Source: Cacajao melanocephalus
Taxonomy: Eukaryota; Chordata; Mammalia; Primates; Pitheciidae
NCBI GenBank assembly: GCA_963573385.1
Contig: CAUYLG010005468.1
Span: 88,734 to 152,733, forward strand
Reading direction: 5' to 3'
DNA length: 64,000 nucleotides
Shown here: piece by piece, positions 25,543 through 42,147 of the stretch
How positions within the stretch are numbered: the first letter of the stretch is position 1
Layout of the letters: each line of letters opens with the position of its first letter
Notes under the pieces: generated by a model
The model's input: the letters and a program-made list of their open reading frames with translations, nothing else
Told to the model about the DNA's origin: nothing
Database searches by the model: none
Position numbers and translations under genes: made by a program

Positions 25543-26444
25543 GGTCTCTGTGGTGGTTGTCACTGTTTGATATGTCCTTCCTCACTAGAATATGGGCTCC
25601 ATAGTAACAGGCATTTTTGTCTCTTATTTCCTGCTCTGTAACCTTTACTCAGAACAGAGCCTGGTGCATCACAGGCACTCAGTAAAGATTTACTGAATGA
25701 ATGAATGCAATTAGGGAAAGACCTGCAGCCCGCAGGAGGCAGCCTGAATATGAGAAGGGAGACCTGATTTCCCGGACATACCTGCTTTGACCCTAGTCAT
25801 GGGTCGTCTGGGCTGCGGTTGTCATCTGTGGAGGGTGGGGAACGCCCAAGGCCTTTCACAGCAGCAGCATTCTAGAATGATGCTTGACCCTGGCCTCACC
25901 TGCTTCTGTTTGGCTGCGAGAGGACGGGAGGGGTAGAGGCAGCACCTGGTGCTGTGGAAAGGGAGAACTCTTGCTCGTTCTTTCTAGTCAAGACCCAGGT
26001 GGACGCTGCGGGCTTTGAAAGGAAAGGCGTTTCTGGTTCATACTTGGCAGGACTCTGGGAGCCCCGTGTGAGGGAGGAATGAGCCAGGGGGTACAGCCTC
26101 ACTGCTGAGTGGGGACAAGTAGAGGCCTGGCCACTGGACCTGGGCTCCTTCTCATGGAGACCATCCTTCTAGGGCGTCGTGGGAGGGGGCAGGAGAAGAA
26201 CTGAGGTGAGTCCTGGGGACAGGGAAGGCTGGAGAGGGCCTTGTGTGTGGATGGGCTGGGCCCACACGCAGGCCCTCAGTGGGTGTGCGTGGTCACCACT
26301 CCAAGCAGCCCTTAGCCCGCCCGCCCCCAGGCCCTCACAGCCAGCACCAACTCCAGGATCGAGTTGCAGGGGGCCTTTTGGCTGAGAGAAGCCCGGTCCT
26401 CCTCCCTTTTCTGGGCCTTGCAACAGCTCCCTGCTTGTTTTCCC

Positions 26445-26600
26445 CGAAATAAATGGGCTGAGCATATTGGGCCGGCAATAACCCCTTGAAATCAGTTGTT
26501 ATCACAGTTAACAACCAGTTTGGCTTCAGTTCAGGCTGTTAACTATCAAACCACTAAGTGCCGGTAATGATTGATTCTTGACCAGTTGCAGCTTGAGTGG
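26445..26600. promoter_or_regulatory. candidate distal enhancer downstream of FGF8
   Basis: AT-rich island in GC-rich DNA. Contains the inverted repeat GTTGTTA…TAACAAC (26495–26501 and 26509–26515) and TAATGATTGATT (26565–26576), a strong PBX–HOX type site. Looks like a conserved non-coding element. FGF8 is known from mouse work to be controlled by many distal elements on this side. Function inferred. Confidence 0.35.
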
Positions 26601-27089
26601 GCTGTAAAACCCCATTAGTGAGGGCTCTGTGGAGGCAGTGGCTCAAAGATAAACAAGTTGATGGGTGCTCTAGCCCAGCCTAGCCCCGGTGCTCTGGGCG
26701 CAGCTCCCATGGGTCCCTGGCCTGGGGTCCTACTGAGAGTCAACCTCTTCCCAAAGCCGCAGGTGGTCTCAAGGACCAGGTCCCACCCTCCTGTCCCCCT
26801 CCACCTCCCCTTTCCCCCATCCAGGTGTCTCTTTCCTCTCTAGAAGGCAGGTCTGGCTCTCTGGAAAGCTCTCCTCTTCTTCCGAGATGCAAACATGGCA
26901 CAATCCCACCGCCACCACCCTGGAGGACTCCGGCATCCCCAGCCTGGGGGCTTGAGGACTAGCTTTCGACTAGCAGTGACCAGCCTTGGCCCAGCCTGGT
27001 CCCACGTTGTGGCCAGGATCACAGGCAGAGAGCCTGACATTCCACCACCACCCCCAGACACCCTCCTACCCAGGGCCTTCCCCCAGGAA

Positions 27090-27290
27090 TTGCTCTCAAA
27101 CAAATGAAATGTGGGTAATTACTGGGCTAGGGGCTGGACAGGCGACCGTGCAGATGAAAGCGTTTCCTGGACGGTCCCTTCATTTGCATGGCATCAGAAG
27201 CTGCTCAGAAGGTGTGACTTTTCCCACAGTGAGACCCCAGCTCCTTGCACAATAAAGCCAGGCTGCTCACCCAGAATTAATTAAAGGGGG
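27090..27290. promoter_or_regulatory. second candidate enhancer downstream of FGF8
   Basis: Contains TAATTA (27116–27121), a perfect POU octamer ATTTGCAT (27182–27189) and AATTAATTAA (27275–27284) in repeat-free DNA. Confidence 0.33.
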
Positions 27291-28612
27291 AAGGGAACCG
27301 AGGAGGAGGCGCTAGGAGCTGGGGGAACTGGAAGAGAAATGTCCAGAGCCCCTTCCTCACATCCACAGTGTCTATGCACCAGGAGAAACCCACTCTCTCC
27401 AGAGCCCCTCACCCCCTGAGGCAGGCCACGAGAGGTGGGTGGACAGGCTAGCCTCTCTATTGCCAAGCTTCCCACTGAGCCTTGAAATTCCTGATCCCCC
27501 AGGGTGCGCTAAGCCTGGGACTTGGGCCTGAAACTCTGGGAGGAAGCTTTGGGTTCTCCCTACCCCAGGAGATGCCAATGGACAGAGCACTAGAGGAATG
27601 AGGTTTCCGGACTGGCCCAGCAGCTGGGCTGTGGGACCAGCCCAGGGGCACCCATAAGGAAGGCAGCAGGAGCAGCTGCAATGGGAGGCCTCAGTGATGA
27701 AGGCTGGGCCAGCTCTGCACTCAGGAAACTGCCACGGGGCCTGGGCTCTCCCTCGGTGTGTCAGGACACCAGTCCACATGCAAACACACACCTGCACCCT
27801 TGCTCATTCCCTTCTCTGTCCACACCAGGACCTGCTCCACCACTCCCACAGCAGCCCTCCCTCCCTCCCTTCCAAGTCCACTCCGCATGTGGCCTGCTGC
27901 TTCTCCCCAAGGCCATGACTGCCTTTAGTCCTGGGCTGGGCCTAAGAGCTTCCCTTCTGGTCCCAGCTCCTCTCCTCTGAGGTGGGCAGCCTCTTCTTGG
28001 AAGACAGTCCCCTGGGCCCTTCCACACACCTGAGCTCCGTGCTTTCGGCCCACAGCTATCTCACCAGATCACCCAAGGCTAACCCTTGTTCCATGTCACA
28101 ATCGTCAACACCAGTCTTGGCGGTCCGCCTCCAATACGCCCCCACCTTGGACCCTGGCAGCTGCTCTTTTCTTTCATTTTCTGGAGCCTGATTCTCAGAA
28201 AGAACCAGTTCTGGAATATCCAACCTGCCTCCCACATGGACCTAGGCACCCAGAGAGGCGCTGTTTGGAAGAGGATTAAATCCACAACTACAGCTCCTGT
28301 CCTAGCTCGCCCATTATTTCTGGCCCTGAAGTGGCCTGGGGACGTGTTAGCAATGACCCCTGTGAAGTGCTAGGAGGCCCACGTCTGAGAGCTCCAAGGA
28401 CTCGCTAACAGCCTCTTTTTGCCCTTTTCCCTGCTTCCATCCTTGCAGGAAAACCCCTCGAGTGACAGCGATGGGGACGGATGACAGGCATGGGTCCTTA
28501 GGCTGCGATCAGAGCTGCTGCCTGGTTATCCTGGTCTCCCAGCCACCCACCAGCTGGGGCCAGGTTGGGGGAAGGGGCGGCCCCGGGCAGGACTCACTCT
28601 CCAGCACACATT

Positions 28613-29102
28613 TTTAATATGCAAGTTAAATAACTATTTCAATCATTTAATAGCAACCAGTCTCATACCCACTTCTAGAAGGACTGGCCTATGTCACAGT
28701 CCTTTCCTTCCTGCCCCACCTACGGATGCAGTGGAGTCCCTGGCTGCCCGGCCAGCTGGCCCTGCAGGTGCTGGGGCCTCAGCAGCACAGGCTAGAGAAA
28801 GCCCCCTGTAACCCCCAAACCCCCAGCCGGAATCCTAGTCTAGGCCACTGATGGGGCTTTCTGAGAGTTAAGAAGACAGACACCACAGCCAAGTGGAATA
28901 CAAAAATAGAGCCTCTCTTTTGTTTAAAAAAAAAACAACAACAGCAAAAACCCAACAGCAAACAATATCCACAACCGGAACCCAGGGCTCCCCCAGCCCC
29001 GCCCCGGCCTGCAGCAGCACAGGGCTCCTCTGGCTTGAGTTTTGGGTGCCCATCAGGATGCGCCTCTCTGTGGTCTGGCGCTGAGGGAGGGCCAGGCAGC
29101 AC
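28613..29102 (-). other. FGF8: FGF8 3' UTR and downstream poly(A) candidates
   Basis: Sequence after the stop codon. The minus strand has a T-rich tract near 28925–28940 and two ATTAAA hexamers (28651–28646 and 28618–28613). No AATAAA is seen. The transcript end is not resolved: it could lie just after the T-rich tract or at an ATTAAA. Confidence 0.45.
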
Positions 29103-34693
<5,591 letters not shown>

Positions 34694-35449
34694 GGCGCGC
34701 GGCCCCGGGGCACCGAGAGCCCGGCGGGATCACGCCGTCCCGCGGGCGGCCGCGAGGGGACGCGCGGAGCGGGGCGCGGGCGGAGAGGGTGCCGGTGCTG
34801 GAGGCCGGCGGCGATCGCGACGCGGCTCCGCGGGTCCGGTGGAACGTCGTGCTCGCCGCGCCGCGCCGAGTCGCTGTGCGCCGCTGCCGGAGCCGGTGGC
34901 AGCAGGCTGCTCGGGAGCCAGAGCTGGCGGGAGGGTCACGGGCCGGCGGGGTGGGTGGGGAGGTGGGAGGGCGGGGAGGGGTGGGGGCGGGGGGCGCCGC
35001 ACCGGGCGCGAGGGGGGAGCGCGGGGCGGGCGGCGGGAGCCCGCAGCCCCCGGCTGGGAACTGGGGCCTGGACGCAGCCTGGGGCGGGGGCGGGGCGGCC
35101 GGGGCGGGGCGGCCGATGGGTCCAGGATTGGGGGTCTGGGCTAGGGGAGGGGTCTGGGGACCCGCGGGAGGGGCAGGGGCGGCCGGTCTGGGCGCCTCCC
35201 CCTATCCCCGGCCTGCCCCCCGCGAGCTCTCGGGGCCCTGACGCGCGGGGATGGGAGCGACTGGTGCTTCGGGCTCTGTGGGGCCGGGAGACCCTGGGCC
35301 GGGGCTTCCTCGACCACCCGGAGCGCCCGAGTCCGGCAGGGCTGGGTCTTCTGTCTTGGGGCCCGGCCACTCCATCCCCCCGGCTACGCTTTGGTCTCAG
35401 AGCCACCTACTGTGTGTCCTGCCCGGCTAGCCTGCTAGGAGCACCGCTA

Positions 35450-37560
35450 ACCGTGCGGTGAAGGGCTGAGAACCCGGCCCTGGCACAGTGTGTGACGGTG
35501 CCACCCGGACCCCGCTCCCCTGTTTCGGCGGTGTGCCCCGTCCTGCCGGTCTTCCCAGTCTCACTCAGTCTCCCGAGGAGGCCCTGGGAGCCAGAAATGC
35601 CTCCCCCTCCCCCTACTCCATTATCACCATCACCCCTTCCCCTGTGCCCCTCACCACACACACACACTAGCCTGAAGCTTGAGGGGCACCCTGAGCCACC
35701 TGTGTGGAAGAGGGAGCCAGGGGGTGCCTGACAGGACCCACTGTCCCCCTACCCCAGCAGGCAGCATGGGCAAAAATAACTGTTCTCAGCAGCTTTTCCT
35801 GGGGGTAGGGACTTCGAGGGAGGCCACCCAGCCCTTTCCCCCTCAAAGCCCCATTCATTTTTCATTTCATAGGTATGTACCCATCTACTGTATTCTAGGC
35901 AGGGGCTGGTCAGCTGGGCCTGGGGCAGGGGAGAAGGTAGGAACACCCTCTAAGCCTTTCCCAGCCCCTCATCTTGTGGCTTCCCCCCTGAGGTTTCTGG
36001 AAAACCTGAGTCCCCACACTGCTTCTATGGGAGCAGCCTGGGTGGGCAGAGGTGTCCTGGGACAGGTACCCTGTGAGAAGCAGGTGATGCCCTACCAGGC
36101 TGTTGCCCTTTCCCACAACTTACCCTTCCCCACTGACCCTCCATGTTCCTGGGGGTAGGGCTGGAGGGTTTGGTGTGGATCCAGCAAGCCAGTAGGCCAA
36201 AGGGAGTGGGCAGCCCTAGTCCAGCAGCACAACCAGGCCCTGCCTCCCTCCCTGTTCCGTGTCCCACTTTTCCCGGGGCCCCATCTTTTCTGACTCCTAG
36301 ACATCAATGCAAACCCTGAGCAGTGGAGAGACGGGAAAAGACTTAGAGGGTGTGTTCCAAGATCTTATCCCTCCTCAGAGAAGTAGACTTCCTGGGCACA
36401 CTTGCCATCTCACTTCAGGAGTCTGTTCAGTGGGCTCTTGCCCACACAGACCTTGTGGCAAGCATCATGTCTTACGAGCTGAGAAATCACGGCTCGTGGC
36501 ACAATGCTGCATAGAATTGTTCTGCAGTTAAGAGTTCATTGAATGAATGAATGAATGAACGAAATGAATAAATGAATGATGGGGAAAGTGGCTGAGCATT
36601 TAGACTTCAGCTCTTGCAGCTTCTCCAGGAAGACCTGCCTTCACCTTCTCCCAACAGATTATCACCAGCAGCACCACGAGTTATGAGCACTTGTATCTGC
36701 TACAGGCTTGGCAGGGACTGTCTCCTTGGAAGCTCATGGGGAGGTGAGCCCATGAGGCAGAAGCAAGTCAGGTGGGCTCAAGTGGCCACAGCCCAAGCCA
36801 GCCCTTGCCTTCCCTGTGTTCTGTGCAAGGCCTGAGTCACAATTCCTTGAGTGTCTATTTCCCTCTCTGCACTCCTTCAAGAGGGCAAGGGCGATGTCTG
36901 TTTGCTCGTGGTCTTACCCTCATCCCTGTACACAGCAGCCCTCAACCATGTTTAGTTGTGAATATGAGGAACAAATGAATGAATGGAGATAGAGAGCAGG
37001 GGACATCCACTTCCTGTGAGAAACGGGCTTTCTCTCACCATGGACTCTGAACATCAGTGTGATGAGCAGAGCAGGGAGTAGGCCCCAGGCAGGGGTGAGG
37101 GTGACCCACCCCCAACAGTGTGAGCATGGTCCTGGGGTCACAGCAAGAGGAGCACCTGCCCCTCCCTGGAATGGGGATAGGGGCAGAGCCCCTGACAGAG
37201 ACCAGCATTCAGCTCCGGTTGTGGAGCCCCCAGAAGATTCTGAGGGCCCTGGGCTGAGCCTCAATGGTCTTCAGCCACCCTCCTTCCTCTGCCCCAGAGG
37301 AGATGGGTGTCCTGGGATCTGAAGGGTCAGAGGTCAAGTTTCAGTCCTGTCCCAGCTTCTGCCAGGAAGCCTGTGCTGGACCAGGATTCCTTTACATTTG
37401 GATTTGGAAACCCTCCTGAGAAGTGGACCCTCACCTAGTTCGTTGAAATTCTTCTCATCTCCCCAAAAGTCCCTATCTGTGGGGGAGAGGAGCAGATGGG
37501 GACACCCCGGGAGCAAGCACCTGGCTGGGATCGGGCACACCCGTGACTGACAGATGCAAA
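35450..37560. other. FGF8–NPM3 intergenic sequence, proximal part
   Basis: Unique sequence without Alus and with no gene visible. A GAAT-type simple repeat sits at about 36,538–36,578. Confidence 0.6.
36538..36578. repeat. (GAAT)n-like simple repeat
   Basis: Imperfect tandem GAAT/GAAC units. The preceding sequence resembles the 3' end of L2/MIR elements, which commonly end in such units. Confidence 0.8.
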
Positions 37561-37760
37561 TGTCCCGCCTGGCCGGCAGGCCGCTCCCTCCCTCTCTGGC
37601 TCGCTCGCCTCCCGGCCAGCTCCCTCCTTCCTTTATCTTATCAAAGCCCGGTAATTACAATTGCTATTTTGTTTCCTCGAATCTGCAATCAGAGCTCCTG
37701 GGCCCAGATGAGGGAGCGCCTGTCAACCTGATCGCTGAGTGACAGCCCGGCCACCTTTCC
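37560..37760. promoter_or_regulatory. candidate upstream FGF8 control element
   Basis: A repeat-free motif cluster about 3 kb upstream of the FGF8 start. It contains TTATCTTATCAAAG (37633–37646; GATA plus TCF/LEF cores), GGTAATTACAATTG (37650–37663; homeodomain cores), and an inverted pair of TALE/MEIS sites, CTGTCA (37720–37725) and TGACAG (37740–37745). The density and arrangement suggest a conserved enhancer. Not tested. Confidence 0.35.
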
Positions 37761-37949
37761 TGGCCGCCCCCACACTCCGAAAACACAAACACACGCACAG
37801 ACACACACTCCCTCGCCTGCAAACACAAACACACACTCCTAGCCAACACAAACGGCCCCTCTCCGCAGACACGCCCTCGCCAGGACCCAGACACACTCTT
37901 TCAGCCTATTTCCAAACGCACCCCTCGTTCCCAGCCCAGCCCCCGGCCC

Positions 37950-39130
37950 CTTGAATCCACACCCGCCGGGGACCCAGCAGACTCCGACGCGCGCTTCCTG
38001 CGCTGGGCGTTCAAAGCGCCGAGGACTCACTGCTGACCGTTCAAATGCAAATCGCCGAGACTACGTTAAGCACTTCGGCCGCTGTCTGGAAGTCGTCCCC
38101 TTCAGCCCCTCAATAGGAGCCTGCCCTTCCTCCAGCGGTCGGCAACTCGGGCATATGCCTTCATCCCCCTGCGCCCGGAGGCCACAGTGAGCCAGCAGCG
38201 CTCCTACTGTGCGTTGAAGGGCAAAGAAGGGGGCTCGAGGAGGGAGTAGGGGGAGAGAGGAAAAAACCATGCCCAGCTGCGTCCGCGGGGCGCCCCAACC
38301 GGCCGAGAAACTCTTGGTCCGAGAGGCTGATGTGGATTGGGCCCCCACTGCGGACAGGAGCGTGCTCAGCGCCGGCCCGCGCCCATCAGGACACTGGCCC
38401 AGAAAACTGGTGAGGAATGCAAGGAGCGATCAGTGGCATCGCGGGGGGTGGGTGGGGTAAATATTGGGGCGGGGCCGGGCAGGGGGTAGATGGGTCAGCT
38501 AGGGAGGCCTCTCCGGAGAGCTGACTCTGCGAGGCACTCAGCCAATCTCCCCGCACCTCCTGCCAAGCACGTGCGGAGGACTTTGGAGCCTGGAGCCAAG
38601 AGGAGGAAGGAAGGGAAAAAGGAGTGAGGGCCGCGGCCCGACTCCGCGCCCCAACTCGAGTCCTTCGAATGAATGAACATACGCACGCATACACGCAAGC
38701 TTCAATGGCATTCCCCCACCTTCCGCTCAAGATTCGGGTGCCCACAGAGCACTGGCGGGACCTGGAGGCCCCGGCCCCACGGCGCCCTCCCGGAGCCTCT
38801 AGAGGGGGTGGGTGGAGCGGTACGGCCGCTAGCGGCTTCAACCTCACCCGCCAGAGGGCGCTAGCCCCGCCTTCCCGCTCCCTCCCGACCGCGCGCCGCA
38901 GCGAGACCCATGGTTCCCAGCCAGGCCGCCCCTCCGCCGGGCTCCCCAGGGAGGCATTTTCAGGAGAGTTCCCCTGGAGCGGAGAAGGGCGCCTGCGACC
39001 CAGATCACCGCAACACAGACGGGCGTCATCTCCCTTTGTCCTCAACTTGAGGAAGGAGGTTGAGGGTTGGACTCCTAGTTCCTCACCACGGGCTGGGGGA
39101 GAACCTCCTTCTCTAGGGGTGCGCTGAAGA
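37950..39130. promoter_or_regulatory. second CpG-rich block between FGF8 and NPM3
   Basis: CpG-dense sequence with GC boxes (around 38,465–38,480) and no repeats. It could be an alternative upstream FGF8 promoter, since longer FGF8 transcripts have been annotated in human, or a regulatory CpG island. No exon can be defined from sequence alone. Confidence 0.35.
38846..38864 (+). promoter_or_regulatory. CTCF-like binding motif
   Basis: CCGCCAGAGGGCGCTA matches the core of the CTCF consensus (CCASNAGRKGGCRS) in forward orientation, in a CpG-rich context between FGF8 and NPM3. Occupancy is inferred only. Confidence 0.5.
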
Positions 39131-39361
39131 GCGTGCGGGTCGGTAGTGCGGACGCACAGTCTTCAAAGCTGACCTCACCTGCCCCAGAACCACCAGCCCG
39201 CGAGATCCTGGGGCCCCTCCCCCTTGCCCAGATGCTGGGGGTAGGAGTTGGCCTGACCCCCACCAGGCCCTGTTCTCTGTCCATCCTCAGCTTGTCTGGC
39301 CCCAGGCTGACTGGGGAGGCAACGTTTTCTGTTTGTTTGTTTGTTTGTGGGCATTGACAAC

Positions 39362-40094
39362 CCTCCCACACCCCCACCAACACAGCTGCTGAACTGCTGA
39401 CCCCAGAGCTGGTCACACACATCCTCAAACCAGGTGTGTCCCTTCTTCCTGGTACAAAGGCAGCCAAGCGCCAGAATTACCGGATTCCAGGTACCAGAGA
39501 CTCCCAGACCTGGAGGTGTGTGGGAGACAAGAACCCCTTAGTCCAGGAGGCCAATTCCCAGGGGCCCCTTTCTGCCCCCATATGCCAGGCCACCCGGATT
39601 CTGGTTTCCCTGTCACCCAATCTGGCCGGTCCCCTCCATCTGGCCCCTGGAGTCAGGTTTCTAAGGGCCCAGCCCTGCTCAGAGACGGCCTGCAAGGCTC
39701 AAAGGAGGAGCAAAGCCTGGTCCTGCCCTGCCCTCGCTGGCCCTCTCTGGGCCAGAGCCCCTCAAGGGGCTAGGGATGCACATTCCTCAGGCTGCCTAAG
39801 CCCGCTTATCTGCCCCCTGCCCATCAGCCTGAGTGCTGACAGAGGCCCAGACCCCTTGTTTGGACGCTGATAACCTCCTGCGATGGCCCTCCCCCACCCG
39901 CAGGGATGGGAACCGGCTGAGCGTTGGGAGGTCCCCTTCCAGCAAGGCAACAGGGGCCCAGCCCTGAAGGTAGAGGATCCCACAGTTCTCCACGCTCCTC
40001 CAGGCCCAGGGCCACCCTGGGTGCTGCCACAGTGCCACCTGGCGGTCCCTAGGGAAACATCACCCAGCACAGGAAGAAGTAACACGAGAGCTGC
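39362..40094. other. intergenic next to NPM3
   Basis: Unique GC-rich sequence. A (TTTG)n tract at about 39,330–39,350 precedes it. No gene recognised. Confidence 0.5.
40032..40048 (-). promoter_or_regulatory. second CTCF-like motif, reverse orientation
   Basis: The minus strand reads ACCGCCAGGTGGCAC, close to the CTCF consensus. It lies just past the NPM3 polyadenylation site. With the forward motif at 38.85 kb it makes a convergent pair. Confidence 0.4.
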
Positions 40095-40503
40095 AAAAAT
40101 CCCACACCACTTTATTTCAACCTTTATCCAAAAATGTAAAAAGTGTTAAAAATGTGTAGTTCTGAGTTTCAGGCACCAACCTCCAATCCTCACAGGCAGG
40201 TGGGAAGAGAGGCCCCAGGCATGGTGCAAGACCAGAAAACCAAGGTCCTGTGGAGCACCAGCCCTCTCCTAGCACCAGTGCCCAAGTCCCTCCCACCCAA
40301 ACCCCACCCAAACTCTCCTCTTCAAGGAAGAAGAAACATTTACAATTCTTGAAACTTGTTGGGGAACAGGGTGCATGGCAGTGCATGGCATGGAACTGAC
40401 CTGAGAAGACCAAACAAGGAATCAGCATCTAGGCTCTCGCTCGCTTCTCCTGCCCCTTCCCAGAGCCTACTGGGTACTCTTCCCCCCAACTCACCAAGGA
40501 AGG
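40095..40503 (-). other. NPM3: NPM3 3' UTR and poly(A) signal
   Basis: About 400 bases ending shortly after AATAAA (minus strand; plus TTTATT at 40111–40116). Confidence 0.75.
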
Positions 40504-40622
40504 CTAGGGCCTGCCCCTCTGCTTTTTGGCAGGAAGGATGGGGCACAGCTCAGCTTCCTCCTCCTCACTGTCCTCTTCCTCTTCCTCGATCTCCTCCTCA
40601 GAAACATCATCGCTCATCGTAA
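40504..40622 (-). CDS. NPM3: NPM3 exon 5 with acidic tract and stop
   Basis: Encodes VTMSDDVS, an almost unbroken Glu/Asp run, then ELCPILPAKKQRGRP and TAG. The acidic tract is the histone/ribosomal-protein-binding surface in this family. Several residues here differ from remembered human sequence. Confidence 0.95.
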
Positions 40623-42147
40623 CTGGTGGGCACACAAGCAGTAGAGGGAGGGGGTGTTAAGACCAGACCCTTTCACATCGCATGCCATTTCTTCATGCCG
40701 TGTGGTGCTAGGCTTGCAGGGACCCTGACCTCCCAGTGCTTATGGGCTAGGTAGGAAGAACCTCAGACCCTAAACTGGGTCACAACGAGCCAAAGGAGTC
40801 CCCATCACTGAAGCTGGAGAAGCCGGGCCATGTTCCATGGAGGAAGTAGGCTCGAGTAGACAGAAAGGGGAGGGGGTGTCATGCACGGGGTACAGTTGGG
40901 AGGGCACGCAGGCCTGTATGGGGCTGCACTGGGAGATGAGGCTGGGATGGGGCAGGAGTGCGGATTGTGGGGGAAGCTTGATGGGAGAGTCCACGGGAGG
41001 CAAAGGAGAGGGCCCTCCCCTCCTCTCACCAATCTGGTGCCGCCCAGTGATCCGCACAGGGCCAGAGCCCGACTTCAGGCGGAAAGTTACAGGTGGTTGG
41101 AGCTGGAAATCATCCAGGCTGAGCTGGGAGGAAGAAAAGGATGAAGGCCTGGCCCACTCCTAGCCCACCACCCCACACTGTGATCTGACGTCCTCAACCA
41201 CCTCCCCGCCCCCACCACCACCACCACCAAGGCAGAGCTGGGGAACTCACCATGGGTTGGCAGGACAGCTTGAGGTTGGCCACAGGGACTGCGATCTCCT
41301 GATGGTCATGGTTCCGGGCCACAACTTCTACCACATTACACTCGTCTTTGGCTCCCTCGGTGAGGCAGAGCTGGGAAGGGTACACAGGGCCTCAGGGTAT
41401 CCTCAAGCAAGGATTGACATCACGAGTAAAGGCATCTACCCTGGCAACTGCCCAGCCTCAGAGGTCCCGGATCACCTGGCCAGGGGGAGCCGCCCATGCC
41501 AGGGGTCACGCTAAGGAAGTGACTCCAAGTAAAAGGGGTTCGGGGTTTGGGTAGAGGCTCACTACAGCCTGCCTGGGTTTATTCATTAAAACCCCGCTCC
41601 CCTGCCCCTCACCATGGTCAGTGCCAGCACGTGCTCCGCATCATCCTCTTCCTCTACCTTAAAGGTGAAGGAGCGGGTGTGGCCGGAGAGCTCACAGCCT
41701 GGGAGAAATAACAGTGAGTATGCCTTAGAGTGTGTACGGGGGCGGTGTCACCAACCCACCGTCACGTGTACCCTAGGGCGGACGGACCTCCGTCCACCCC
41801 GGTCTCTTCTCTCAGAACACCTGGGGCGCTCGGACCTGGGCCCCGCTCAACACATCTGGGGCAGGGATCTCGCCGCCCGCTGAGGCTCTGCGTGCGAGGC
41901 CCCCCTCCTCGGGGAACAGAGTAGCAGCTCTCCGCCCACACCCACGCCGTGCAACCTTCCGCATTCCCGCCTCTCATCCCTACCTCTTACCGCCCCAGTA
42001 CCACCCTCAGCCTCTCCCTTTCCCAATACCGAAGAAAAAACTGTCCATAGTGACCGGGGCCGGGACTCGCGGGCCCCCGACACTCCCGGCTCGCGTTCGG
42101 CACTCCTGACTCAAAAACGCTAAGGCAGCTGCAGTGACGGCGGCCAT
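40504..42147 (-). CDS. NPM3: NPM3 nucleoplasmin/nucleophosmin 3, complete
   Basis: Nucleolar/nuclear member of the nucleoplasmin histone-chaperone family. It associates with NPM1 and lacks the long C-terminus of NPM1. Exons: 42147–42030, 41698–41613, 41370–41251, 41123–41030 and 40622–40504. They join in frame to 178 codons plus TAG, the expected length. Residues about 36–139 form the nucleoplasmin core (MDSFFFGCELSG, then the KDECNVVEVVARNHDHQEI region). A Glu-rich acidic tract at about 147–163 is followed by the short basic tail AKKQRGRP. Start ATG is in a CpG island. About nine residues differ from human NPM3 as I remember it, clustered in the disordered N-terminus and the acidic tail. Confidence 0.97.
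41030..41123 (-). CDS. NPM3: NPM3 exon 4
   Basis: 94 bases, residues 109–139 (LSLDDFQLQPP, VTFRLKSGSGPVRITGRHQI), completing the nucleoplasmin fold. Confidence 0.96.
41251..41370 (-). CDS. NPM3: NPM3 exon 3
   Basis: 120 bases, 40 codons, residues 69–108. It holds the family-typical LCLTEGAKDECNVVEV and NLKLSCQPM strands. The following intron contains a CCA/GGT triplet tract near 41,215–41,229. Confidence 0.96.
41613..41698 (-). CDS. NPM3: NPM3 exon 2
   Basis: 86 bases, residues 40–68: CELSGHTRSFTF, the acidic loop EEEDD, then LALTM. Acceptor tttctcccag and donor gtgagg. Confidence 0.95.

Larger units (their letters stand above)
25713..28600. other. repeat-poor sequence downstream of FGF8
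   Basis: 2.9 kb without recognisable interspersed repeats. It contains the AT-rich islands listed below. No gene supported. Confidence 0.55.
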
